From Allacma fusca (Eukaryota; Arthropoda; Collembola; Symphypleona; Sminthuridae): 64,000 bases of DNA. Under the pieces are notes generated by a model. It made no database searches. It was not told the origin of the DNA and worked only from the letters and a program-made list of their open reading frames with translations. Where the stretch lies: assembly GCA_947179485.1 (NCBI GenBank), contig OX359250.1, forward strand, positions 46,473,450 to 46,537,449. Reading direction: 5' to 3'. Positions 1 to 10,798 of this stretch are shown here, piece after piece (the first letter of the stretch is position 1; the number at the start of each line of letters is the position of its first letter). The position numbers were made by a program, and so were the translations under genes.

Positions 1-1066
1 TGTGTGCTTAAATCAAGCAATAAATTGATATTTTTTCCGTACCCACTACCCTATGTAACGCACCTGAAGGAATGAGGGGGGCTGTTCGAAATAAGAACAG
101 AGAGCAAGATTGGGGTTATATAGTCTCATAAGCAAAATTGAGAAAGATGCAGATAAGGAGGAAATTCTGATCTTGTCGTTTTTTGAGAATAGTAAACTCA
201 AATGAAGCCCCTTCAAATTTGCTACAGATAGAGCAGTACGAAATATTTTTATACCATAGACCGTCCATGCAAAAATGGCAAGATCAGAATATCCTCTTTT
301 TCAGAATCATTAATCTGAACTTTTGCTCCAGAAGCTAAATTTCCCCAACCTTGCCCAAAATTTTCAACGCAGAGACCTGTTGAATTACTCCCCAGGAAGC
401 CAATACGATTTGTTAAAAATTTGCAGAGAATTTAAAACTTCGGCTCGATTTCCTGCGTAAACCAGGGCAAGATGGCCCGAATTTTTTTCCGGCGGGGACA
501 TTGGGCTAGGTATTACCTTAGCTCACACAAAAATTCCGATCCCGAGTGGGCATGGGGTGACGGTTACTTACTTGTAATTATATAATTCTAAAGCTGCTTC
601 AAATTAGCTAATTAACACCTCAATACAGTCTCTGAATTAGATTTATATAGACTCAAGTGATACCATTGCAAAATTACTCTGCATCAGTAACAGTACTCCG
701 TAACCATCAATATACCCCAGAGATTTGGAATATCAATAACCTCAGCTAGAAAAAGTACTTAATATCCTGGAAGCTATAAAGCAACAATGTTTGCTAAAAA
801 GCTTAAAATACAAAAATTCTTACTTCCCTTATCGCACTCTCGTGAATTTCACAATTTATAGGCCATTATCATTCAGTGCAGACTTTTCGAATTTTTAAAA
901 CTTTTAATTTTTAAAATTGTTATTTGATATTAACTCTTGAATTAAAAAAACGTTTTTGCCTTCGTTGGTGGGTAGTACATTAAAACTTGTTTTGAAAGCT
1001 ACTTGTAACTCTCTTCGTTAGAGATGGTGGGCAGAGTGGCAGAGCGAGAAGCATTCGTCGAGAACA
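1..1066. other. non-genic AT-rich flank
   Basis: No reading frame of note, no RNA gene and no clear transposon boundary is visible in this stretch. It is AT-rich unique-looking sequence ending at the target duplication of the next element. Confidence 0.5.
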
Positions 1067-1074
1067 CAATTGAG

Positions 1075-1877
1075 CAAAGATGCTAAACTGATTTTGCCTA
1101 TCCTACATCCTACCTATACGTTCAGTTTAGGAGGGGCCTTCCTTCTCCCCTATTTGTGCAATTGCTGGGCCTATATCCTTCCCTACAAGTAGGAATTTGC
1201 CGCTGCCTACATTTCTGCCTATATAGGATAACGGAAAAAGTTCCATTTTCCTGTTTTATTTTCGACATATAACATTAGTTTAGACACAATTTCGGATATC
1301 CCTCATTGCAACAATTATTCAGCAAACACTCGCAATTGTTTGTTACTATCATATGTATCATATTTTTAAACAAACTGATTGTGAGTACTTCTTCAAAATT
1401 AATGTTAATTGTACTTTATGTAAAACCTCGTATTGATCGGTCGTATTCCACGTTACAGTATTAAGTATAAGCCATCGAGCGATCACATACAATATATTTA
1501 CCTATATGTACTTAGTTAGTACGGATATTATTTTGAGTGGGAAATCTCAGATGTCCCTTCAGTAGCCTGATAATCCAACGTTTAAAAATCGGTTTGGTCT
1601 GCATTGAGATAAGACTTATTCCATAATGTGACAATACTTAATTAGGTAAATATCCTATATATTTGCCTTCATACAAGCGTGCTTTCGTGCTGCCTACATA
1701 TATGCCTATATGACCGCGTGTATGCAGGCGTACATTTCCTATTTTATAGGCATTTTGTCTGCGAAAATCAGTGCAGTAGTGCACCCTATTTTGCCTATAA
1801 TTTTTTCTGAAAAATAGCTCGCAGTCTATAAATAAGCCTACAAGTAGGCCTAAATGTAGGATAGGCTAGCATCTTTG
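1075..1877. mobile_element. non-autonomous hAT-like DNA transposon (MITE)
   Basis: The ends are inverted: CAAAGATGCTA at 1075-1085 and its complement TAGCATCTTTG at 1867-1877. After a gap on the left side, the block GCCTATCCTACAT continues the inverted match. Flanking both ends is the same 8-bp sequence CAATTGAG (1067-1074 and 1878-1885), the target duplication length typical of hAT elements. No protein-coding frame lies inside, so it would need a transposase in trans. The interior is rich in short inverted motifs such as GCCTACA, CCTATATAGG and CCTACAAGTAGG, like the subterminal repeats bound by hAT transposases. The superfamily assignment is inference from duplication length and the CA/TG ends. 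Confidence 0.8.
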
Positions 1878-1885
1878 CAATTGAG

Positions 1886-3430
1886 TACAAAACTCGTAGT
1901 AGGAGGAAGTTTAGATGTTACAAATTAATTGTGGAGGCTCCGGCTCTGGTAATTATAAAAATGCCTCAAGATCAAATTGTAACCTTGAAATTTCCTGCTC
2001 CTCAATATTTACTCATTTCTACCTCTAGGCTAAATGTGCCTAACCTTGATCTACACTTCCTTACAATATGATGCCCACAATATTCAACGGAATGACATGC
2101 TCCTAAGAAAGCCTCTGAAAGATCCACAAATCATAAGATCCCACAACGTTTTGGAAAGCCTATAATAAGTAGTTGGTGGTCATCAAAAGATCCCCTTTAT
2201 GCTTTTAATGTGTTTGAGACCACCGGTCAGACCACACCACAAATATTAATCTTACTGATCTACATGTGCAATTGTCGGTGAGAAAAAATCATAACTTTGA
2301 AACTCTCTCAGGAATTCAGGAACTGGAAAATTAGAATAACTGTGTGTCATTTATTAATTAATTAGCATCTCTATTGTGCTCTCTAGGAGGACGATCTGGG
2401 GCCAAAAATATTGTGCTCACGATCAGGACACAACTATATTGATGAGTTAGCTTACTGTCATATGAGCCGATCAATAAGCCCAACTTTTACCATTAAAATG
2501 AATAATCGTGCTTTAATTATGTATAGATACAATAAATACGCATAAACTGGAAATTAGAACAATCACAATAACCCGAAAGCTATTTATTCTCAGGAAAGGA
2601 AACAGAACATAATTGATGTGACGATCCATGACTATAAAGTACAAATTTAATCAAAGATCAGGAGCTAAAAATAAAAATATAACTCAGCACGAGACTGAGA
2701 GTTTCAAAATTAAAACTAAGAATCTTGCATCTCATATTATGTAATCTTTATTAAAAAGATATCAGAATTACTTCATACATACATAATACATAATTCCATA
2801 TACAGCCCCCGATGACAGACGGGCTTCGATCAAAAAGCTGGAGCGTGGGAAAAACGTGAGTGAAGATGTCTCGCTCTACAATTTCATGTTTGACTTGTTT
2901 GTGAGTCACTCTCAATAAAAGTTCAGGATTATATTTACTTAATAGATCCGTCCAATCTTTGGGAACTATTTACTTGAAAATAATTTGATTTGTCTATAAA
3001 AATTAATGATCATACCGGACAGTAAGTATATTATTTAAAATTATTATTATTATGAGGAGTTCGTGACGCTGATGGTGGAATGAGAAAAGTAAACACCACC
3101 CACCACCAACACTACCACCCCATAACAAACCTTCGTAAAACGTATATAAGTCCGTGGAGTTGTGGTTGTTGGAACGGAGAGCTAAAAGACGCGATGAAAC
3201 AAACCTGTGAGCCAGAATGGATCAAGGCTCATGTTCTGCACAAGGAAGCAGATTCAAGTTTTTCCGAGACATTGAAAATTTCCGGTAGCTCTTCTGCTCT
3301 GGCTCAGTCATTCTTATATAGATATTTGTAATCTGTCATTAAATTGATCATCATCGTCAGCAATTTTTTCACAGTTGTAGTTGGATTTTAAATTAATAGT
3401 GTTAAAAAGTTCCGGGTTGATTTACTGAAG
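1886..3430. other. non-genic region and presumed USP14 promoter/5' UTR
   Basis: The sequence is AT-rich without recognisable genes. A short frame at 3080-3331 has low-complexity histidine/tyrosine content and no family resemblance, so I do not call it. The transcription start and 5' UTR of USP14 must lie in the last few hundred bases, but no clear TATA or initiator element can be defended. Confidence 0.4.
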
Positions 3431-5999
3431 ATGCCAAGCTTTAACGGTACAGTATAAACTATGTTAATTAGATATTGAGTATATACGGATCTCACATTGT
3501 GTACTTACTCCTAGTTTAACAGCTCAATGATGTTTTAATTTTTGAAGAGTCATCGCTAGTCCTTGTACTGGACGTACTGTCAGTATAGATGGGTTTAAGA
3601 TTGTCAGGAGTAATTATAAAGCGTGTGTGAGCATGTTGTCAATAATAATTGTCATTATTACTATGAACCGGATTATTTATTTTATTTTTGGGGTTTCGCA
3701 TGCTTGTTTGGTTTTGCGAACAATATAAGAAGCACTGCTTGTGTTTGTAGTCATCAAGTAGTATTGAAAAGCATTTTAATAATGTATATTTCTGCGTTCG
3801 AGACTGGTGTTTTTCGTATTAGGTTTTCATTTATTTTATTTATAATTTTATATATAATTTTATTTTATGATGGGTGTGTGTGTGAGTTGTGTTTGCGGAA
3901 TTAATGCCACGACGTGGACTAACAGAATGACTTGTTTACAATGCAGTTACTGTCAAATGGGGTCGGGAGACTTTTCAAGAAGTTGTGTGCAATACAGATG
4001 AGGACCCTACCTTGTTCAAAGCTCAACTCTTTACCTTGACTGGCGTTGCACCAGCGAGACAAAAAGTATTCGGAACTAAATAAAAAATTAATAGGAGTTA
4101 TTTGACTTGGGCTATTTAAATATGACATGGAAATGTGTAAAATTAACAATCATCACGAACCTTGGTATTGAGTATCAGTCAGATAACTTGAGTTGTATTG
4201 AAATTTCAGGTAATGGTTCGAGGAAAGACGCTTAGCGATAATTCATGGGATAATTTCCCAATCAAAGCTGGAATGGTAGTGTTACTCATGGGTTCGAAAG
4301 AAGAGGATTTCGTTGTTGAACCTGTTGAGAAGGTCAAATTTATGGAGGACATGAACGACTCGGAATTGGCAAAAGCTGTAAGATGTCATAACCTGACTTT
4401 AAATTTATCTTCTTTGGTAGATGTTTGTGGAGTCTGGAATTTGATTTAATTATGGATCTTGTATTTTCTAGCTTGAACTCCCAGTAGGCCTTGCTAATTT
4501 GGGAAACACATGTTACATGAATGCGACTATACAGTGTCTGAAAACAGTGCCTCCATTGACACAGTCACTTAAAAAATTCCAAGGTAACGTAGGAAATCCG
4601 GACTCATCTGTGGCAGTCACTGCAGCTTTACGAGACTTATACAACGTTATGGACAGAGGAGTTGCTCTCCCACCAGCAATCTTGCTTCAAACTATGCATA
4701 CAGCATTTCCACGATTTGCGGAGAGGGGGGAGAACGGAGTGTTTATTCAGCAGGACGCGAACGAATGTTGGATTGAGGTCATGAGAATGCTTCAGCATAA
4801 GCTACCTGCAGAGGGTAACAAGGATTTCACTTCTGCTATTGATGAATACTTCGGTGGTCGATTAGATGTGGAATGGAAGTGTGACGAAAGTGAGAGTGAA
4901 GAGGTCCAACGAACGAATGAAAATTTCCTCCAGCTTAGCTGTTTCATCACAGCTGACGTTAAATACATGCATTCAGGCCTGCGTGAGGTAAAATCAGTGC
5001 AGCTTAGTCTTTATGTTTGAACACTATGTTTGCCATTCATTTAACTTACCTAAATACACCTTACTCATTCTACAGAAATTGGTGGAGAAGGTTACCAAGC
5101 ATTCACCAGTACTGAATTCTGATGCCGTTTATACTAAATCTGTGAGTTAATTTCATGTATTCATTGTTTCCATTTTAGGTGATGTTATAATCATTCTTTC
5201 AGATAATTTCTGAATCGGTTGGAATGTTTCATTCAAATTGTATTACAATAATTTCTTGTTTTAATTTCCACAGTCGAAAATAAGTCGGCTTCCAGCTTTC
5301 CTTACAATTCAAATGATCAGATTTTTCTTCAAAGAAAAGAGCAGTACCAACGTGAAAATTTTGAAGGACGTAAAATTTCCTATGGTATTCGACGCTTTCG
5401 ATTTATGCACAAAAGAGTTGCAGCAACGACTTATACCCATGCGGAATAAATTTAAGGAATTGGACGATAAAGCCGCCAACGAAAAGGTAGCTAATAAGGA
5501 TAAAGATCCTTTGAAGGACAAGAACAAGAAGACGCAGAATTCAGTTGCGTATAGCTTTGCTGACGGTAAGTACAGGAGCTCATGCTGTCTTGAACTGCTG
5601 TCTTTATAAAGTCATAAGAAATGTATTAACATTGAATAAACCTCTATTAGTTTCTTTTGTTAACGACTATACAATTTATTTTCAGATGTTGGATCAAATA
5701 ATTCAGGATTTTATGAATTGCAAGCGGTTCTCACTCACAAAGGTCGGTCATCTTCCTCAGGTCATTACTTGGCTTGGGTTAGGTATAAAGAAGACGTTTG
5801 GCTAAAGTGTGACGATGATGATGTCACCCCTGTAACTGAGGACGAAATTATGAAATTGTCTGGAGGTGGAGACTGGCACTGTGCGTACGTCTTTCTTTAC
5901 GGCCCAAAGGTCTTACAGCTGCCGGAAGGTGAAACAATGGAACCCGTTACCTGCAAGGATCCAGTTCCAATGGAAACAGGAGATGCTGTTGTGGAGTGA
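3431..5999 (+). CDS. USP14: USP14, proteasome-associated ubiquitin carboxyl-terminal hydrolase
   Basis: Seven coding exons give 496 residues: 3431-3446, 3947-4065, 4210-4377, 4472-4987, 5076-5141, 5274-5565, 5686-5999. USP14/Ubp6 docks on the proteasome 19S particle and removes ubiquitin from substrates; human USP14 has 494 residues. Residues 1-80 form the ubiquitin-like domain (start MPSFNVTVKWG, then FKAQLFTLTGV and ARQKVMVRGKTL). The USP catalytic core follows. The Cys box GLANLGNTCYMNAT puts the nucleophile near residue 115, QQDANECW follows, and the His box GRSSSSGHYLAWV lies near residue 419, with DDDDV as the acidic region. All joins are in phase. The first exon has only 16 coding bases, and its donor CG|GTACAG is weak. 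The blocking-loop and C-terminal regions match family order, with a shorter insert before the DEYFGG segment. It is convergent with COX20. Confidence 0.95.
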
Positions 6000-6161
6000 T
6001 AACTCATCAAGTTCTTTGTCATCTCTCTACCCCTTGATAAAATTATTGGTTAACTACTTTTAACTTTTCGAAAAGTCGTTAAGACACAAGATGATTTTCT
6101 TTTTTGCTTCGGTGCAAGTTTATACTTTACTATATCAACATTATTTATTATCTGTCAGCGT

Positions 6162-6167
6162 AATAAA
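6162..6167 (+). terminator. candidate USP14 poly(A) signal
   Basis: A canonical AATAAA lies 163 bases after the USP14 stop codon, followed by a T/G-containing stretch. It is a plausible 3' end signal by position only. Confidence 0.45.
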
Positions 6168-6240
6168 TTTGTACAACAAATCAGTTGACAATTCTAATAC
6201 CCCTGCTGCTAGTGTCACTTCATCCTATCCTAGATTCTGT

Positions 6241-6246
6241 TTTATT
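6241..6246 (-). terminator. candidate COX20 poly(A) signal
   Basis: AATAAA on the minus strand (TTTATT on plus) sits about 80 bases past the COX20 stop. If both this and the USP14 signal are used, the two convergent transcripts would end within about 80 bases of each other or overlap slightly. Confidence 0.45.
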
Positions 6247-6327
6247 TACATCAAGTTTTGGAACAATTTCGACCACGTGCGTATTTTTCTTCCATAATAG
6301 CAGTAATAGTAATTCCTACAAAGTATC

Positions 6328-6795
6328 TTAAAATTTAACACGAGAATTGTCTACATCGATGTGTTGATTACTTTTATCCCTCTTCATGCCCTTTTCTGTT
6401 CCATCGTACATTGCATGCATCTGCATAGCATATTTGATTTGCTCATACTCAAACTTGGTTTTTGAGATCTGCCAATTGCAATGGAACCAGTAGCAGGCGG
6501 TTACAGCCACATATGAATATACTGCACAGGATGTCGCCCTCGGGATATTACTTGTAAGAGCAAAATAAGCAATCCCCGAGCCAAACCCACTAATAATTCC
6601 GTACAAAAATGAATTTCGAAAGCATGGGATTTGTCCTAAATCATTCCCAAAAAACATCAATTTTCGACGTAACTTTGATTCTTCTTGTTCCAAATCTGCT
6701 AATTTTGTCCGCTTCAGGATTTCTGCTTGAAGTTCTTGCGATTTTAAAGCACTGACTTCGTCCCCTTTAACGTTATTCAAGACCGGTCCACTCAT
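6328..6795 (-). CDS. COX20: COX20 (FAM36A), cytochrome c oxidase assembly factor
   Basis: A single-exon frame of 155 residues encodes an inner-mitochondrial-membrane chaperone. In characterised species COX20 binds newly made COX2 and hands it to the copper-insertion factors. The diagnostic core is present: IPCFRNSFLYG, then a hydrophobic segment ending FALTSNIPRA, then a second hydrophobic segment ending CYWFHCNW. That gives two membrane spans at roughly residues 62-82 and 88-105. The N terminus is charged and helix-prone (SALKSQELQAEILKRTKLAD) and longer than in the human protein. The C terminus is hydrophilic, with the YDGTE motif matching the YEGT of the family. The start ATG has A at -3 (GACAATGAG). 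No intron interrupts the coding region. Confidence 0.93.
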   Translation of the reverse strand: MSGPVLNNVKGDEVSALKSQELQAEILKRTKLADLEQEESKLRRKLMFFGNDLGQIPCFRNSFLYGIISGFGSGIAYFALTSNIPRATSCAVYSYVAVTACYWFHCNWQISKTKFEYEQIKYAMQMHAMYDGTEKGMKRDKSNQHIDVDNSRVKF

Positions 6796-8030
6796 TGTAT
6801 TGTCACAGCTTCCCTCAACTGCAGTATAAAAATATCAACATTGAACAAACCCAGCATATAAAGATTATACCTCTGTTCCTAGCCATTCTGATACAAATTA
6901 TTTGTCAAAATATATTCCCAAAATACATTACCTCAGGTGAATCTTGGCTCAGCAATTAAAATAGTAAATTACTTTGACCACTAAATCTCAAATTAATGAC
7001 TTTGTGTACACCTAAATCAAATCACTTGCTTCATAACACATAATTCAATCAAATGAAGTCCTAAAGTTCCGTTATGACTATTTCAGTATCTCATTCCCTT
7101 CCTTTACGAAATCTGAATCTTTCTTATACTTTAGCATCACGTGGATGACCCATCGGCACACGGTGAACACCGGTCGTTAAATTTGACCGAGGAAGTCAGG
7201 TATGGGAACGTGGAACTCCTGTACAGTGATAATTCCAATGTATAAGTAGAAGCGGCGACCGAACTCGTAAAACCGAAAGTGCGAAGTCCTCCTATGTCCT
7301 CCACTTCTGTTCAAATTTTAAATAAAGCGAGTCAAAATTGCAGCCCAATAGAATAGACATACACCAGCCAGGTCTCACCACTTGATAAGCGTTCGTGCCA
7401 TTACCATCGTTGCAGACGTAGGTCCTTGCAGACATTCACTCAATACTCACCACCACTGCAATTTACTCCTGTACTTATTAGTCACTGTCACTGGTTATAG
7501 TTACTGTTAGGGACACAGCAGCAGAGTTGAGCAGAGCAGCAAGCTGAGCAAGCTCCAGCAAAACCTATCCGAGGGAATCATATACGGAATGAGTGGATTG
7601 TAGAAATATTATTTGTTTGTCTTTTAAAAGCCATCAAACCATAAGAGTTAAAATTTCGCTCGATGTCTTCCAGCCTTGATGCCATACCAATTAGGTACAT
7701 CAAGCACTAAACCCCGGATTTTTTTACCGGGGTATACAGTATTAACATTTAAATTATGTTTACAAAAAGACAGTGCAAAAAGCATTGCAAATTGAAAATA
7801 TGACATATGTGAATTGTCAATAATTTGTCATTTACAAATTATTTTTTTCCTTTATGCGAACCTTGTGTAGCAATGTTTGCCTCTGATGCAGCAATTTTTA
7901 CCTTGGGGTGGAATACAATTTGTCAAAATTCCGAAACCTTGATACAATCATATCATCGGTCATCTTTCGGCGATTTATTGCAAAGCCAGTAGAGACCAGC
8001 AACGGTTAGACATAAAATTGTGGCCATGAT
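6796..8030. other. COX20 upstream region, otherwise non-genic
   Basis: This region contains the presumed 5' UTR and promoter of COX20 (minus strand). Less AT-biased sequence around 7140-7600 may be promoter. A short hairpin lies at about 7711-7733 (ACCCCGG, nine-base loop, CCGGGGT). No further gene is recognised. Confidence 0.4.
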
Positions 8031-8423
8031 CGGTTAATAGAGAAATGTTGGGGTTTAGAGGAGCGAAGTTGAGGAAGAAGCGAAGAAGTGGCACGTTCAT
8101 ATAACGTTGCCTTTTTTGATGGACGTTACGGCGTTCGTAAAAATATTTCTGTCTTTTCTGGTCTGTATATATTCGGTGTGCCTGATGTCGGATTTCTTGG
8201 GGGTTCTGTCGCAATTTATTTCATTATTTATGGCAAGCCTTGTGAACATCATGCGAAACAATTTAGAGATGTACATATGAATTTTTTAAAACAGTTGACG
8301 TCCGGGAAAAATATTTTTAACACTATTTTAATCCTGTCTCAGAGCATTGGTTCCTTCGGGGACATTATTTTATTTGCATCAATTTTGACGATTATGACAA
8401 TATTTCTGTACCCACTTAATTGA
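8030..8423 (+). pseudogene. hydrophobic membrane-protein fragment in two overlapping frames, possibly a degraded chemoreceptor
   Basis: One frame at 8088-8423 (111 codons) ends in LKQLTSGKNIFNTILILSQS and a long hydrophobic helix before its stop. A second plus-strand frame, open from about 8061 to its TGA near 8282, reads as strongly hydrophobic too (FVKIFLSFLVCIYSVCLMSD, then QFISLFMASLVNIMRNNLEM). A single frameshift would join the second frame to the end of the first as a continuous multi-helix protein tail. Insect-type gustatory or odorant receptors have such a C-terminal layout, but there is no diagnostic motif, so the family is a guess. No upstream exons were found. It may instead be chance AT-rich hydrophobic sequence. 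Confidence 0.25.
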
Positions 8424-8953
8424 AAGAAATTTTAGAAAATTTGGAAAAGAATTAGCTTGAAAATGGTGGTATCATCACATTTTCTGCAACACTTGTACTC
8501 CTCTGGGTTCTGAGCAGGTGCGGTAGGTAGCCACTGATGTACATAGCACATACACACACGAGACTCAATTATAACGAGTTCAGTCTGGGTTTCACAATTA
8601 CTTAAAACAGCCATTGTATTTTGGACATTTTAACTGTCTCTCGAAAACCATAAAGTTTTCTAGGGAGTAGGTTCTGTAATCCTTCAAAAACGTCTATTTT
8701 CTCCGTTTTTGAAACCATTCACAAATACATACAAACTATGGAAATCATATAATAATCTACAATTAGCAGCTTGTAGAAATGTGTGTACGCATGCCCGGAT
8801 TCCCTAATAATTTTGATGTGTGTCAAACATTGAGTTTGCCCGTACTACACCGTCAGATAAGTTGAAACTCACCCAACAAGTGTAGGGTAATTTGTACCGG
8901 AAGTTTGACGGGCAATATAGCGTTTTGTTCCACACCCGTCGTGGAGCTTTACA

Positions 8954-8957
8954 GGGG
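8954..8957. repeat. 5' target-site duplication of the LTR retrotransposon
   Basis: GGGG precedes the 5' LTR and is repeated right after the 3' LTR (20453-20456). Because the LTR ends in CA, a five-base AGGGG reading is also possible. The restored empty site would read CTTTAC-AGGG-GTAAAG, a small palindrome. Confidence 0.6.
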
Positions 8958-9183
8958 TGTGAGGGTTGGCTCCCCTCACTATTTGTAATATGTGTATGAG
9001 CCCCGGCTCACAGCTCCTCCGCGAGTCGACGTTAATAAAAGTAAGCAAGTCGTTATCAAGAGAAGAAGCAGGACAGTCGCATGGAGCACGCTCCTCTTTA
9101 TTTTCCCATCCATTCTCTCGACTTCGGATATTTCTCCGAATTTAGGTTTAATTAGTTGGTTACCGAAAACCGGTGACTCTTCA
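8958..9183 (+). repeat. 5' LTR (226 bp)
   Basis: The LTR starts TGTGAGGGTTGG and ends GACTCTTCA, with TG...CA termini. By eye it is identical base for base to the 3' LTR. It contains AATAAA at 9034-9039, a plausible poly(A) signal, and must hold the promoter of the element. At 226 bp it is short for a Gypsy-group element of this total length. Confidence 0.93.
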
Positions 9184-10798
9184 TCTGGTGGAGGTGCGAG
9201 ACCTTTTCTCCCTCTCCTCATTATCGCCAAGTTTTCCCCTACCACACCCGGAATTTTCCGGCTTTTCTTAGCTCTCCACGTGGCTCTCCCATCTTGGAGC
9301 TCCGGAGACCCAACTTCGATCTGAAAAATTCGGTCCAACGGATTTACTCGGGATTACGTAAGTGGTTCCCCTTTTCTTAATTTAATACTAATCCTTGACC
9401 TTTGGTATTTAGGTTTTCTCCGGATTCGCCACGTGACCCTGCCCTCATTTTTCTACACTCACACCGCGTGGTCCTGGATTCACGACAGTCCCAGTGCCAT
9501 AAGGATTTTTCGCTGGGTTTTATACGGATAATCTTTCGAGAGATATTTTTCTCCAGCCGGGGGTTCCCGATTCTACACTCCCGGAGGCCACCTTCTCTCC
9601 GGATTTCATCAGAATTGTGTGAGATTTCCTCCTATCTTTTCTTCATTCTTCTGATCATTTACATTTGGTGTCTAGAAATCTTCCGCCATTTTTTCCTCAC
9701 TTACGAAGTGCCCTCCCCATCATTGATATGTCCGTGACATATGGGGATTCTCTCAAAAATTTCTACATCATCTGAGACGACAATTTTGACCCGCCGGAGG
9801 TTCTCGTTTCTTTTGTCCTGGAGTTCATCCACCTTCTGGAGTTATCCCGAATTGCGTGCGCCATCCTGCGCTGGGTTATTACTTAATTTGGTTATTCCCA
9901 TTTGGTGTGTGTGTATTCTCCGTAATTTACACTCACTCTCACTGCGTGGACTTCCCATCATTCCTGCGGAAGTACCATCTCATCTGGCAGCAGCAACACT
10001 TCACACGTCGGAGGATCCAGATTTTGTATTCCCGGAGTCACCCTCATCTCAGAGTTTCCCTGGATTTGTGTGAGTTTTCATTTAATCGTTACTTACTAAC
10101 AATTATTCTATTTAGTGTCTAGGAGTTTTCCGGAATTTTCTACACTCACTGCGTGGCCCTCCCATCATCGCTGTGCACGTGTCATACGGACGTTTTCCCG
10201 GAAAATCCATCCGACCTCTCCGAAGAACACCCCCATCCGTCGGGGGCTCCCGATCCTACAGTCTCGGTGCCCACCTAGTCCCTGACGTTTCTCGAAATTT
10301 GCCTAGGGTTTTCCCGACATTTACGCTTACTCCCAACGTGTTCGAGTGGGTCCTGACTTCATTCATGTATGAGTACTACCCCTTGGATACCTACTGACTC
10401 TTCTGGACACCAACAACGCGGCATAAGTTTGGGATCCTACAGTTCAGGAACCAACCACATCTCCGGATTTTCCTTCGCGTTGCGACTTCCCTGCTGGCAC
10501 GACCCACGTTCCGCCTCACGGATATCAACAATTCTCCGGACCCGGGACCCAGTGTTGTACGGAATCTCACCAAATTATCGATTTCCCGGATGAAGTATCT
10601 CCGGTCTCATCCACTATAACCCGGTTGGAGATTCTGACATATTCCAGTGCACATTACTCCTGATAATTACCGACGGATTTCGTGAGTTATTTTCTTACAT
10701 TTCGGTGTTTACTTTAATCATCAGTTTGAGGTCTAGATTTTTCCGGACATTTTCACTTACCTTCCCGTGTGCCCATCCATTTCTGCTCTTACTCCATC
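9184..10798 (+). repeat. retrotransposon leader made of degenerate ~240-bp tandem modules
   Basis: A primer-binding-site candidate starts with TGG at 9186, two bases after the LTR; its continuation does not match a tRNA 3' end I recognise. The rest is five to six diverged copies of one module. Anchors are a GTGAGT/GTAAGT-like motif at 9358, 9619, 10070 and 10682, followed about 50 bases later by TTTAG or GTCTAG, then TTTTCCGG.ATTTTC, then CACTCACTGCGTGGCCCTCC. Other shared blocks are TCCCGAT.CTACA with CGGAG/CGGTG.CCACC at about 9565 and 10245. Short frames here are shadows of the repeats and not conserved between copies, so I call none. Confidence 0.8.

Noticed and set aside
3080..3331. 83-codon frame upstream of USP14
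   Set aside because: Low-complexity start, no family resemblance, no splice context linking it to USP14.
3623..3904. 93-codon frame in USP14 intron 1
   Set aside because: AT-rich and Phe/Ile/Tyr-biased; it lies in an intron between exons that fit in phase without it.
7711..7733. Stem-loop ACCCCGG / CCGGGGT as a histone-type 3' end
   Set aside because: The stem is seven bases with a nine-base loop; histone 3' stem-loops have a six-base stem and a four-base loop, and no histone gene is near.
9186..9203. Exact tRNA identity for the primer-binding site
   Set aside because: TGG follows the LTR by two bases, but the next bases do not match a tRNA 3' end I can name; the base expected to pair with G53 is not C in the implied tRNA.
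8992..9324. 110-codon frame starting in the 5' LTR
   Set aside because: It spans the LTR, primer site and leader, and the same N-terminal part recurs at the 3' LTR; it is a by-product of the repeat, not a gene.
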